Below, piece by piece: positions 22,843 through 30,465 of a stretch of DNA of 31,381 nt; the stretch's first letter is position 1; the number at the start of each line of letters is the position of its first letter. Location: the IMG/VR virus record IMGVR_UViG_3300037225_000497, positions 1-31,381 of that record; one strand, given 5' to 3'. A program made the position numbers and the translations under genes. Origin of the DNA: a virus. Below the pieces are notes generated by a model, which made no database searches, had not been told where the DNA came from, and saw only the letters and a program-made list of their open reading frames with translations.

Positions 22843-23967
22843 ATGGCAGCGAAGAAACAGAAGGATGACGCGCTCGGACGGCAAGTGAGCGCATCAGAAG
22901 AGATCGCTCCGGAGCGGCTGGCGGAAGAAGCCCGAGCTGATATCCAGAGCGCTATCATCGTGGCGCGGAAGTTCCCGCGCAATGAGCAGGCGGCCTACCA
23001 GAAGATCATGCACGCCTGCCAGAGGACGAATTTTGCCGAGGATGCGATGTACTCCTTTCCACGGTTCGATTCTGATGAGGGCAAAAACGTGGACATCACC
23101 GGGCCCAGCGTCAAGCTGGCACGGGAGGCCGCCCGAGTTTGGGGCAACATGCGGTGGGGCCTCGTCGTGATCGCGGACGGGGAAGACATCCGCACCATCG
23201 AGGGTTGGGGCTATGATCTGGAAACCAACACTCGAGTCTCCGGGCAAGACACCTTCACGAAGGTTGGCTACACCCGGCGCGACGGATACAAGCCTCTCAA
23301 TGAGCGCGGACTTCGGGAGGCCACGGCACGCCGGGGAGCCTTCCTGGTCCGCAATGCGCTCCTGCAGCTCATTCCAAGCGACTTCATTGATGATGCCATG
23401 GCGGAAGTCGAAAAGACGCTCTCGACGGAAGCCCGGAAGGATCCGGACGCAGAGAAGAAGCGGATTATTGCGGCCTTTGATGCGATTGGGGTTCCGGTAG
23501 CTGAATTGGAGGCTTACCTCAAACATGGGCTGGCCTCCGCGTCTCCGGCTGAAATCAAGAAGCTTCGCGGAATCTATAAGAGCATCGAGGATGGTAACTC
23601 AACCTGGGCAGAATATATCGGGAAGTCTGAGGCTCCGCCCAAGGATAAACCTCCCGTCAACGCTCCTGCCTCCAGCACGAATCAAGCACCGCTGGCCGCG
23701 ACGGCGCCCGAAGCTGTGGCCTCGCCGGGCAACGGCAAGACTTCGGGGCTCATTGATGACTCCGAAAAAGGTCTGGTCTGGCAACTTGCACGAAAGAGGA
23801 AGTGGGCCGCCTCCGGGAAGTCTGTTCCGGACGACCCCCTTCATCTGTGGCTTCAGAAAGAATATGGCATTGATTCCGTAACGAAAATCCGCAACGCGGA
23901 TTTCAAAGGCTTGCTCATCAAGCTCAAGGAAGGCCCGGAAAAGGCAGGCTTTACTCCGGTTGTATAG
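22843..23967 (+). CDS. Phage protein of the recombination region (possible annealing protein)
   Basis: 374 residues. A conserved core (about 55-190) shows FDSDEGKNVDITGPSVKLAREAARVWGN, IEGWGYDLETN, KVGYTRR and LREATARRGAFLVRNALLQLIPSDFIDDA. The pattern G-P-S-(V/I)-(R/K)-L-A-E...AWGN is one I know from phage proteins mostly left unnamed, some placed beside nucleases and called recombination proteins. The C-terminal part is a Pro/Ala-rich linker and a helical end (LIDDSEKGLVWQLARKRKW). With a PD-(D/E)XK nuclease gene directly after it, a single-strand annealing role (RecT/Erf-like) is a fair inference, not shown. Opens after the ribbon-helix-helix gene and probably shares its promoter. Confidence 0.5.
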   Translation: MAAKKQKDDALGRQVSASEEIAPERLAEEARADIQSAIIVARKFPRNEQAAYQKIMHACQRTNFAEDAMYSFPRFDSDEGKNVDITGPSVKLAREAARVWGNMRWGLVVIADGEDIRTIEGWGYDLETNTRVSGQDTFTKVGYTRRDGYKPLNERGLREATARRGAFLVRNALLQLIPSDFIDDAMAEVEKTLSTEARKDPDAEKKRIIAAFDAIGVPVAELEAYLKHGLASASPAEIKKLRGIYKSIEDGNSTWAEYIGKSEAPPKDKPPVNAPASSTNQAPLAATAPEAVASPGNGKTSGLIDDSEKGLVWQLARKRKWAASGKSVPDDPLHLWLQKEYGIDSVTKIRNADFKGLLIKLKEGPEKAGFTPVV

Positions 23968-23977
23968 ATTGGGCTGA

Positions 23978-24002
23978 TGAGGCGGTCGGACGGGCCGCCT
24001 CA
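23978..24002 (+). other. Hairpin before the nuclease gene
   Basis: TGAGGCGG (23978-23985) pairs perfectly with CCGCCTCA (23995-24002), loop TCGGACGGG, in the 71-base gap before the nuclease gene. AGAGGGGGAG follows 30 bases later as its ribosome site. No T run. Same hairpin-then-ribosome-site layout as the other gaps of the block. Confidence 0.5.
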
Positions 24003-24038
24003 CCAGTACACTGAAACAGCAGAACAGAGGGGGAGAAT

Positions 24039-24671
24039 ATGGCAAGGCCAGAGGGGGGATACTATCAGGACGGCATTCGTGTGGTCAGCCTTACCGAGGC
24101 ACTTTCCGCAACGCGAGTGCGGCGATGGAGCGGGAACGAGCGCAGTTGGGATAGGAGGCGAAAGATTGGCTCGGCGGTTCATCAGGCTTGCGCCATCCTC
24201 GACTGCAACGGGAAAACCTGGGATACGGCGCCCCGGGAGTGGATTGAACCCTATGATGCCGTCAGCCATGAAGTACGCGGTTTCTGTCATGCCTGGGAAC
24301 GCTGTAAAGAGGAGCAGGAGATCATCATTCACCTGGTTGAGCACAGCTTCTTTGCCAAGCTCGAAATCACCCTCTTTGCGACGACAATCGATCGTGAAGG
24401 TCTGCGGCGCGGAGAGCCTGCGCTGATTGAACTGAAAACTCCACAATTGAAAGAGGCTTATTGGGGCGTGCAACTGGCCGGGCAGGAGATGGCGACGGTG
24501 GCCAACCTTGGCCCTCCGCGGGTACGACCCTTCAAATACCACCGATGGGTCGCGCAGCTCTTCGTCAACGGAACCTACAAACTGATTCCCTACGTTGACC
24601 CTATGGACTTCGCTATCTTCCGGCAGAGCCTTAATATCGCGGTCTGGAACCGGAACGCCTACGGAGAATGA
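24039..24671 (+). CDS. PD-(D/E)XK (RecB/Cas4-type) nuclease
   Basis: 210 residues. RecB-family motifs are in order: GSAVHQ (44-49, with His48), TIDRE (Asp118), ALIELKT (Glu131-x-Lys133), and GVQLAGQEMA (Gln145), which fit motifs I, II, III and the Q-x-x-x-Y-type segment. Such phage enzymes degrade or trim DNA in recombination and repair, commonly paired with a single-strand annealing protein, here the likely partner encoded just upstream. The start follows GAGGGGGAG. No fusion or truncation is visible; the small size fits phage stand-alone members. Confidence 0.75.
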   Translation: MARPEGGYYQDGIRVVSLTEALSATRVRRWSGNERSWDRRRKIGSAVHQACAILDCNGKTWDTAPREWIEPYDAVSHEVRGFCHAWERCKEEQEIIIHLVEHSFFAKLEITLFATTIDREGLRRGEPALIELKTPQLKEAYWGVQLAGQEMATVANLGPPRVRPFKYHRWVAQLFVNGTYKLIPYVDPMDFAIFRQSLNIAVWNRNAYGE

Positions 24672-24681
24672 AAGGAGGGGT

Positions 24682-24876
24682 ATGGAAGCTCAAGCACGGC
24701 TACGAAAAATCGTCGAGGCACTGCGAACGCGAGCCGGCCCGATGAAAGCTTTTGAGTGGAGGCAGCAACATCCAGATCTCATTCGAATGAACGAGGTTGA
24801 GCTGCATCACGAGCTACTTTTAAGAATGGCGGAATGTGTACTCGAGACAGAGTCCTTGGTCAAGACTTTACCTTAG
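24682..24876 (+). CDS. 64-residue helical protein of unknown function
   Basis: The start at 24682 directly follows AAGGAGGGG, ten bases after the nuclease stop, so earlier in-frame Met codons inside the nuclease gene are not used. The product is strongly helical and charged (ARLRKIVEALRTR; MNEVELHHELLLRMAECVL) with no recognised family, signal or metal site. Tight placement behind the nuclease suggests shared expression. Confidence 0.6.
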   Translation: MEAQARLRKIVEALRTRAGPMKAFEWRQQHPDLIRMNEVELHHELLLRMAECVLETESLVKTLP

Positions 24877-24891
24877 AAAGGAGGACTCAGC

Positions 24892-26271
24892 GTGCAGAAA
24901 GAAGGTTTGAGCAGGTACTGGGGAAGCGTCCAAATGGCCTTGCTCTCCCGGCTCTCGGATGATGATCTCAGGGCCTTTGGCTTCATCAATGCGGACGGAT
25001 TGCCCATGCACATGAACCGATCGATAGCTGACAAAGCTATCAGCTTGGTTCATCAGAAGCTAGAACAGCGCGAGCGGCAGACGACGCCCGCCGCGACCAT
25101 ACAGGGGGAAACACCAGTGGCAAAAACCGTGAAAGAAAAAAACAGGACAGAGAAGGTTGAAACCTTGCCGGCCGTGGTCGTTGCTCCGGTTGGGCCTCAG
25201 CCCATTGTGATCACCAGTGGTGCGCTGGCCGAGCTCGCCAACGCCATTACTGAATCCGTCGGGACAGCGCTCCATGAAACGATTGACACGGCCATTGAAC
25301 AGGCCATTGATTACCAGACCATCACGGACGGGCAAAGCTACACCAAGGCATCCGAACACCGGAAGGCTCTCCGGGGGCTCATTACGACGAAGGGCGATCC
25401 CACTGAGCCGGGCAGGCTGCGGGTGCGGGTGACGATGGGCATCATGGATGAGGCAGGGCAAAGGGTAGCCGTTGCGGCAGAGACGACGATTGGGACGAAA
25501 TCGGTAGATGATCTGTACGCGCCGCTCTCTGCCCTGCTCGATAAGCTGCACAAGGCAACGACACAGGGGCGGTCCGAAGTTTCAGGACGCATTGAAGCAG
25601 CGCGAAGCCTACTCGAAAGGGCCATCCTCACCTGGGATGATGAGCAGCGAGCCAGGAAGCAAGAAGCGGAGCGGCTGGAAACGCTACGGCAGGAGCAGGC
25701 AGTACGCACGGAGGCCGCGCGGCACTGGATTAACCAACTCTGTGAACACGGAGAGAAGCTTGAATCCTGTCAGGCCCTCTTAAGCCATCCACTCGATGAG
25801 GTTACGGCACCGGAAGTCCGAGCCCTGGAAATGCGGCTGCGGGAAAAGCTTATGGAAGAAGAGAAGGAGAAGCAGGAAAGAGAGCTTGCGGAAGCCATTG
25901 AAACGGCAAAGACCCTGGATATGCCGTTTGGCTTCATCAATGACGTGGTTAAAGAGTTGGAAGAGCAGAAAGCGGCGCCAGTTGTTATCGAGGCGCCACC
26001 GCCCCCCCCGCCTCTGCCTCCTCGTATGGTCGCGCCTGCCGTGGCACAGGCACAAACGCCCAAGATTTCAGGACAGGGCCGGACGACGCACTATACGCTT
26101 CGGATTGATAACCCCCATGAGATTCCGGCTGCATGGTTGCTGCCGCAGAATGACAAGATGTATGACCCGGATAGCTACCCCCGGCTTCGGGCTGAAGCGC
26201 GGCTTCAGGGAATGCAGCTCAAGGTCCCCGGAGTGACGGTTATTCCAGAGCCGAAGCTCACACAACGCTAA
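24892..26271 (+). CDS. Coiled-coil phage protein, possible in-frame gene fusion
   Basis: 459 residues from the GTG at 24892, seven bases after AAGGAGG. Residues 1-75 form a compact helical piece (MALLSRLSDDDLRAFGF; ADKAISLVHQKLEQ). At 25103 there is an internal AGGGGG then GTG at 25117 in the same frame, with exactly the spacing used by real starts nearby; this would give a 384-residue protein. Beyond it are a beta/alpha domain (100-235), a coiled coil (about 235-360, with LLERAILTWDDEQRARK), a Pro-rich linker and a C-terminal THYTLRIDNPHEIPAAWLLP...LQGMQLKVPGV motif known from phage proteins of this type. Function unknown. Two isoforms, or a fused short gene, are both possible. Confidence 0.6.
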   Translation: MQKEGLSRYWGSVQMALLSRLSDDDLRAFGFINADGLPMHMNRSIADKAISLVHQKLEQRERQTTPAATIQGETPVAKTVKEKNRTEKVETLPAVVVAPVGPQPIVITSGALAELANAITESVGTALHETIDTAIEQAIDYQTITDGQSYTKASEHRKALRGLITTKGDPTEPGRLRVRVTMGIMDEAGQRVAVAAETTIGTKSVDDLYAPLSALLDKLHKATTQGRSEVSGRIEAARSLLERAILTWDDEQRARKQEAERLETLRQEQAVRTEAARHWINQLCEHGEKLESCQALLSHPLDEVTAPEVRALEMRLREKLMEEEKEKQERELAEAIETAKTLDMPFGFINDVVKELEEQKAAPVVIEAPPPPPPLPPRMVAPAVAQAQTPKISGQGRTTHYTLRIDNPHEIPAAWLLPQNDKMYDPDSYPRLRAEARLQGMQLKVPGVTVIPEPKLTQR

Positions 26272-26282
26272 GAGAGGTATTT

Positions 26283-26504
26283 ATGGCGATTATCTGATTG
26301 CAACAATGGGAAGTGAAATTCAGAGGGGGCGCGCGGCGCCTCCTCTATGCGGGCGAAGGGGAGGATCTGGGCTTGCTCGACATCGAGTTGCGCAAGACGG
26401 TATCCATTCACCGCACGAAAGTCATGGGCCTGGGCAGTAAGGGGGAATGTCTCTATGATGGAAAGTCCTTCTTGTTTTGTAAAGGCCCTGTCATCACCCG
26501 GTAA
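26283..26504 (+). CDS. Small protein with in-frame TGA at codon 5
   Basis: GAGAGG five bases upstream points to the ATG at 26283, but its fifth codon is TGA (26295-26297); the frame then runs open from TTG at 26298 to 26504. The open part encodes 68 residues in a beta-rich pattern (WEVKFRGGARRLLYAGEGEDLG; LYDGKSFLFCKG) that looks like a real protein. Possibilities: a TTG start with re-initiation after the tiny MAII peptide, a nonsense mutation (TGG to TGA), or an assembly error. TGA is used as a true stop by neighbouring genes, so general recoding is unlikely. Confidence 0.5.
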
Positions 26505-26539
26505 CTCGTGCCGGTGCGACGAGGATGAAGGGGGTGATG

Positions 26540-26803
26540 ATGGGCGGCAACGGCAACCTGCGTAAGCTTAGCGGAACATTTACGTTCATGGGGGAGGTGA
26601 TGACCTGCCTTATGTGCGGGAAGATTCAGAAGAGCGTCGCCGGAGTCAAGAGCGACTGGCGCGCCGTGGTGACAGAGACGGGCAGAACCTTCTATGCCTG
26701 CCCTGCGGAGTTCCCCGTGGAAGCTGGGTCGTCGGACGAATTCAGGGCCGCCTACGGGAAGTTCCTGGCGAAAGTGATCATGATGCTGAGAGAGGAGCTC
26801 TGA
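26540..26803 (+). CDS. 87-residue protein with one Cys pair
   Basis: The ATG at 26540 lies five bases after AAGGGGG and is preferred over those at 26525 and 26537. The protein opens with a beta-rich part (LSGTFTFMGEVMTCLMCGKIQ) carrying C-x-x-C and a single later Cys in FYACPAEF, possibly a zinc-knuckle that is missing one ligand. The C-terminal half is helical (EFRAAYGKFLAKVIMMLREEL). Not assigned to a family. The next start is one base after the stop. Confidence 0.58.
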   Translation: MGGNGNLRKLSGTFTFMGEVMTCLMCGKIQKSVAGVKSDWRAVVTETGRTFYACPAEFPVEAGSSDEFRAAYGKFLAKVIMMLREEL

Positions 26804-26804
26804 A

Positions 26805-27020
26805 ATGGCAAACCTACAACAGTATCCGCAGATGCACTATTACGTCGTCGAGAAGCTGGCCGAGAACCCCGGCGCATTTCTCCGGTCGTTTCTTGACTGC
26901 TGCGGGTTCGCCGATACGGAGAATTTCGAGATCGTGAAGCCGGCGCTCCTGACGTTGATGGCGAAGTATCCGTTACGAGAGAAGGGAGGGGACGCGGATG
27001 AAAGCCTACCTGGGGGATAG
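26805..27020 (+). CDS. 71-residue protein of unknown function
   Basis: Starts one base after the preceding stop, with GAGAGGAG ten bases upstream. Mostly helical (YYVVEKLAENPGAFLRSFLDCC; FEIVKPALLTLMAKYPL) with a Cys pair and a Gly/Asp-rich end. Its last 23 bases overlap the next gene. No family recognised. Confidence 0.55.
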   Translation: MANLQQYPQMHYYVVEKLAENPGAFLRSFLDCCGFADTENFEIVKPALLTLMAKYPLREKGGDADESLPGG

Positions 27021-27219
27021 CGTGTACGTGGATGTGGATGCGCCAGGGCTCAGGCTCACCACGGAGAACGGCGAAGAGGATGATCCAAGCAACACGATCT
27101 TCCTCGAGGCCGAAGTCTTCACGGCCCTGGTGCGCTACGTCATGGAGCAGCCTGAGTTGAAGGAATGGAGAAGTCAAGCCGTACGGGATGTCCTGCGAGA
27201 CCATAAATGCCAAAAGTGA
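26998..27219 (+). CDS. 73-residue acidic protein of unknown function
   Basis: Start at 26998 after GGGAGGGG, overlapping the previous gene by 23 bases. The front half is beta-rich and acidic (YLGDSVYVDVDAPGLRLTTENGEEDD), the back half helical (EVFTALVRYVMEQPELKEW). No metal site, signal or membrane helix. It is the last gene before the structured leader of the replication module. Not recognised. Confidence 0.58.
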   Translation: MKAYLGDSVYVDVDAPGLRLTTENGEEDDPSNTIFLEAEVFTALVRYVMEQPELKEWRSQAVRDVLRDHKCQK

Positions 27220-27383
27220 GCGCGCGAAAAAAGAATTCTTTTATTGCTGAAAGTGCTTGCGGCGACTTTCGACTTTTAGTAAAGTTCGGTTGCGTCAAAG
27301 GTCGCCCGACCGGAGACGTGGCCAGAGGGGAGCCGGGGGCCAATCACCCCGGCTACCCTGCCCTGATTGGAGGGACGGAACAG
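27220..27383 (+). other. Structured 164-base leader of the replication module
   Basis: No supported gene. An in-frame reading from 27207 exists but encodes a non-protein-like extension without a ribosome site. The stretch holds an A/T palindrome around AAAGAATTCTTT, hairpins GAAAGT/ACTTTC and ACTTT/AAAGT, GGTC/GACC (27300-27311), and a perfect 8-bp stem AGCCGGGG (27331-27338) with CCCCGGCT (27347-27354), ending at GGAGGG nine bases before ATG 27384. No strong -35/-10 pair. It could be a leader, an attenuator or part of an origin; the sequence does not tell which. Confidence 0.4.
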
Positions 27384-28127
27384 ATGAGCGTTCAGGCTCT
27401 AAGTTGGGTCATCGAAAAATCCCGGCAAAGAGGTAGTAACTTCGTGGTTCTTCTCATGATTGCCAATCATGCCCACTCCGATGGCACCAATAGTTTCCCA
27501 AGTTATGAACGCCTTGCCTTTGAATCCCGGCTGAAGCCAAGGAGGGTTATGGATATCGTGGATTCCCTCCGTCTGACGGGGGAGCTCAAAATTGAGAAGG
27601 GAGCTGGACCCCACGGAACAAACATCTACTCCTTACCCTTAATGCTTATGGAATCAACAGATATAGGGGGGGTGCAGGTTCCTGCATATGCAATTCCTGG
27701 CACAGATTTGCGCCAGAAATTGCACCCGAACCGTAATGAACCAAATGAACCGTCAAGTACTTCTCTTAGTAAGCCCTTACTGAAGAACTTTGCACCCCCC
27801 ACAGAAGAGGAAGTGAGCACCTACATGGTAGAGCAAGGGGTGGAAAATCCGGAGGCGGAAGCCAAGGCATTTATCGATCACCATGAAACGAGGGGTTGGA
27901 TTCCAAGCGGGCAGCGCACGCAAATGAAAAGCTGGAAGGCGGCAGTCCGAACCTGGAAACACTTTCAGAAGCAGAGGAAGGGCGGATATGGATTCAAAAA
28001 CAAAGCTCAGCAGGCCAGTGAGCATAACACCAAAGTCTTTGAAGCTGCACTTGCGCGTCATCAACCGGTGGCAGGCGATCTTTTCCCAAAACTTCCACAA
28101 TCAGACGATCGGGGAGATGCTTCCTGA
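27384..28127 (+). CDS. Winged-helix replication initiator/loader protein
   Basis: 247 residues from 27384 (GGAGGG nine bases upstream, beginning MSVQALSWVIEKS as in related phage proteins). Residues 1-95 form an HTH_36-like winged helix (LMIANHAHSDGTNSFPSYERLAFESRLKPRRVMDIVDSL). The C-terminal part has the phage replication motif PPTEEEVSTYMVEQG...FIDHHETRGWIPSG...MKSWKAAVRTW, shared with DnaD-like and O-type replication proteins that recruit helicase to DNA. It lies directly ahead of the loader and DnaB genes, so it probably marks the origin and starts primosome assembly. The last 140 bases overlap the next gene in another frame. Confidence 0.75.
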   Translation: MSVQALSWVIEKSRQRGSNFVVLLMIANHAHSDGTNSFPSYERLAFESRLKPRRVMDIVDSLRLTGELKIEKGAGPHGTNIYSLPLMLMESTDIGGVQVPAYAIPGTDLRQKLHPNRNEPNEPSSTSLSKPLLKNFAPPTEEEVSTYMVEQGVENPEAEAKAFIDHHETRGWIPSGQRTQMKSWKAAVRTWKHFQKQRKGGYGFKNKAQQASEHNTKVFEAALARHQPVAGDLFPKLPQSDDRGDAS

Positions 28128-28401
28128 TATCTGGCTGAAGGCGCTGGGGGATCTTAGTGTGGCAGCCTTTGAAAGTGCTTGTGAGGAGTATTTACAGCGG
28201 GGGAAATTCTTTCCAACGGTGGCGGACATTCGGCAGACCGTAGAAGATGAAAGCCGGATTACTTCACTTCCTCTGATGATGTCACGGACACCAACCGCGA
28301 AGAAGATTTTCGCGCAGTATGAGAGGGAGAACGCCGCAGCAGAAGCGCGACGTGCCGGGATGGACGGCCCGGCCAGCGATGGCAAGCCCAAAACCCCATA
28401 A
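27988..28401 (+). CDS. Helicase-loader-like protein
   Basis: 137 residues with start GGAAGGGCGGAT-ATG at 27988. The helical pattern HLRVINRWQAIFS...LPDIWLKALGDLSVAAFESACEEYLQRGKFFPTVADIRQTVE is the one found in small phage helicase loaders (G39P-like and related), where the FFPTVADIR part is conserved. Needing the N-terminal helix, the start cannot be moved far downstream, so the 140-base overlap with the preceding gene appears to be real. The charged C-terminus (AAAEARRAGMDGP) overlaps the DnaB start region. Role inferred: loading DnaB at the origin together with the winged-helix protein. Confidence 0.6.
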   Translation: MDSKTKLSRPVSITPKSLKLHLRVINRWQAIFSQNFHNQTIGEMLPDIWLKALGDLSVAAFESACEEYLQRGKFFPTVADIRQTVEDESRITSLPLMMSRTPTAKKIFAQYERENAAAEARRAGMDGPASDGKPKTP

Positions 28402-29812
28402 ACAAGCGCCGGCACCGGATGAGCAACGCACGATGCCGAACAATGCTGAAGCAGAAAGGGCGCTCCTTGGGTCCGTTATATTGGACTTAGGGGCGCTCGA
28501 TATCGCTTTGGAGTTGGGCGTGGCTCCCGAAGACTTCTACCGGGAGGCGCATGGGCTGCTCTTTCAGCGCATGATTGACCTCGGGGAGCTGGGCCAGGCA
28601 ATTGACTTCGTAACCCTGGGGGAAGTTCTGTCGCGGGATGGCTGTCTGGAGAAGGCCGGGGGAGCCGGGTACATTGCCAGCCTGACGGACGGGGTGCCCA
28701 TTGGGACGACGGCGGCGGTGGGGGAGTACAGCCGGATCGTGAAAGAGAAGTCCACGCTACGGCGTGCCATCCATGTTGCAAGCAACCTGATGGCCCGAGC
28801 CCTGGAAGGGGCTGATGACTCCAAGACGCTTATCGAAATGGGGCAGCAGCAATTCTTCGAGCTGGCCGAGGAGCGAGTCAGCACCGGCTTCGTTACCCTG
28901 CGCCAGGCCATGCAGCAAAGCTTCGGGACGATTGATCGGATATTTGAGCGGGGCGGGACGGGGGACGGGGTTGAAACGGGCTTTATCGACCTGGACGGGA
29001 TGCTCGGCTGCCTGCGCAATCAGGAGTTCATCGTAGTGGCGGCCCGGCCCTCAGTGGGCAAGACGGCCTGGGCGCTGAATGTCGCTGCGCACGTCGCGAT
29101 GAAACAGCAAAAGGGCGTCGGGATTTTCTCCCTGGAGATGGCGCGTTCGGAGTTGGTCCTGCGCATGCTTTGCTCGGAGGCACAGGTAGATAGTCATAAG
29201 CTGCGGACAGGCTTTGCATCAAAAGATGACTGGGGCAGGATGACGGCAGCGCTCGGGCGGCTGGCGGAGGCCCGGATTTATATCGACGATACGCCCGGCA
29301 TATCGATCATGGAGATGCGGGCGAAGGCGCGCCGGCTGGTGGCGGAGCATGACGTGGCGCTGATCATTGCGGACTATCTGCAACTGATTAGGGGGACAGG
29401 CGAGAACCGGACGCAGGAAGTTTCCAACGTCTCGCATGGCCTTCTCAATATGGCGCGAGAGCTGAAGCGTCCCGTCGTGGCGATCTCTCAACTCTCCCGC
29501 CCTCCCGAGCAGCGGCGCGGGCCGAAGCCCATGCTCTCTGATCTGCGCGAGTCGGGAGCGATTGAGCAGGACGCGCATACGGTGATCTTTCTTTTCCGTT
29601 TCCCACCCAAAGCTTTCCGGGGAGAGCCGGAGGACGAAGAGCTTGGAATAACCGAAGGGGTAGAGATTGGGGTCAACATCGCGAAGCAGCGTAATGGGCC
29701 AGTGGGCGACGCGACGTTGATGTTCCTGCGGCCCTACGTCAAGTTCGAGAATAGGGCGGTAGCGGGGTTTGATTACGATGCGAAGGCCGCGGCTGCCGGG
29801 CCTGATCGTTAG
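28379..29812 (+). CDS. dnaB: Replicative DnaB-type helicase
   Basis: 477 residues from 28379; 28319 and 28433 are in-frame alternatives. The N-terminal DnaB domain (AEAERALLGSVILD) is followed by the RecA-like core: Walker A ARPSVGKT (222-229), GIFSLEMARSEL (DnaB H1a-type motif), Walker B LIIADYLQL (Asp332), VVAISQLSR (motif H3) and MLSDLRESGAIEQDA with the conserved Arg (H4). Hexameric 5'-3' helicase that opens the fork and binds primase. Loader genes lie just upstream. No primase or polymerase is seen in the window. No intein interrupts the Walker A region, a common site. Confidence 0.95.
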   Translation: MASPKPHKQAPAPDEQRTMPNNAEAERALLGSVILDLGALDIALELGVAPEDFYREAHGLLFQRMIDLGELGQAIDFVTLGEVLSRDGCLEKAGGAGYIASLTDGVPIGTTAAVGEYSRIVKEKSTLRRAIHVASNLMARALEGADDSKTLIEMGQQQFFELAEERVSTGFVTLRQAMQQSFGTIDRIFERGGTGDGVETGFIDLDGMLGCLRNQEFIVVAARPSVGKTAWALNVAAHVAMKQQKGVGIFSLEMARSELVLRMLCSEAQVDSHKLRTGFASKDDWGRMTAALGRLAEARIYIDDTPGISIMEMRAKARRLVAEHDVALIIADYLQLIRGTGENRTQEVSNVSHGLLNMARELKRPVVAISQLSRPPEQRRGPKPMLSDLRESGAIEQDAHTVIFLFRFPPKAFRGEPEDEELGITEGVEIGVNIAKQRNGPVGDATLMFLRPYVKFENRAVAGFDYDAKAAAAGPDR

Positions 29813-29839
29813 AAGGCGGCCGGACCTGAGGAGGAAATT

Positions 29840-30448
29840 ATGCTCGCGATGAACACGCAACTCAATGTGAGGTTGGGAAAGGTCCGGCTCAAGACGGATT
29901 CCGAGGGGGGCAAGTGGGCCACGCTCGTTCTCACGATGAAGCTGGACGGGAAGGCAAGCCTGAAGCCTCCGCTGCTCCAGGCATACAAGCTGATGACCGA
30001 AGACACGGCGCTGGATGCCATCACCACGGAGCAGAAGCTGGTCAACATCCGCGTGCAGTTTCAGGCGGGCTCGGGCACGGGGTCGGTTCGGCTGTTCAAC
30101 CCGAAAGAGCTGACAGGATTCACGCTCAACCGCGAGACGGCAACCCAGGCCGGGACGATCAAGAGAGATCGGGGGACGGGCGTCGAGCTGGAATTTACCT
30201 TCACCATTCCGCTCGATGATGCGGGCGCCTGGGCGGTCAAGAACTTCGGGGATGATCTGCTCATGCAGCTCGAACAGTTGCAAGGCGAGCTCCCGCTGGA
30301 AGAGGCTGCGCCGGAATCCCAGGATGCGCGCAATCAGCGGATCATCGATGAGGAAGGGAGCGCACCCGAAGCACCTGAAGAGCCGGCTGCGCAGCCCGGG
30401 CTGAAAGGGAAAGAGAAGAAGAAGACGGGACGGAAGACCAAGAAATAA
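29840..30448 (+). CDS. Replication-region protein of unknown function
   Basis: 202 residues; GAGGAGG is six bases before the ATG. Residues 1-125 are beta-rich with repeated strand patterns (LNVRLGKVRLKT; WATLVLTMKLDG; GSVRLFNPKE; VELEFTFTIP), followed by a helix (WAVKNFGDDLLMQLEQLQ) and a long acidic then strongly basic tail (EEAAPESQD; KGKEKKKTGRKTKK). An OB-like or beta-barrel fold with a charged tail would suit a DNA- or protein-binding accessory factor, perhaps a single-strand binding protein, but no conserved motif confirms this. Confidence 0.55.
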   Translation: MLAMNTQLNVRLGKVRLKTDSEGGKWATLVLTMKLDGKASLKPPLLQAYKLMTEDTALDAITTEQKLVNIRVQFQAGSGTGSVRLFNPKELTGFTLNRETATQAGTIKRDRGTGVELEFTFTIPLDDAGAWAVKNFGDDLLMQLEQLQGELPLEEAAPESQDARNQRIIDEEGSAPEAPEEPAAQPGLKGKEKKKTGRKTKK

Positions 30449-30465
30449 ATCAGCGAGGGGGGGCA

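Noticed and set aside
27207-27383. N-terminal extension of the winged-helix protein from ATG 27207
   Set aside because: No ribosome site before 27207, low-complexity non-conserved sequence, overlap with the previous gene, and a well-placed site at 27384 whose product begins like related proteins.
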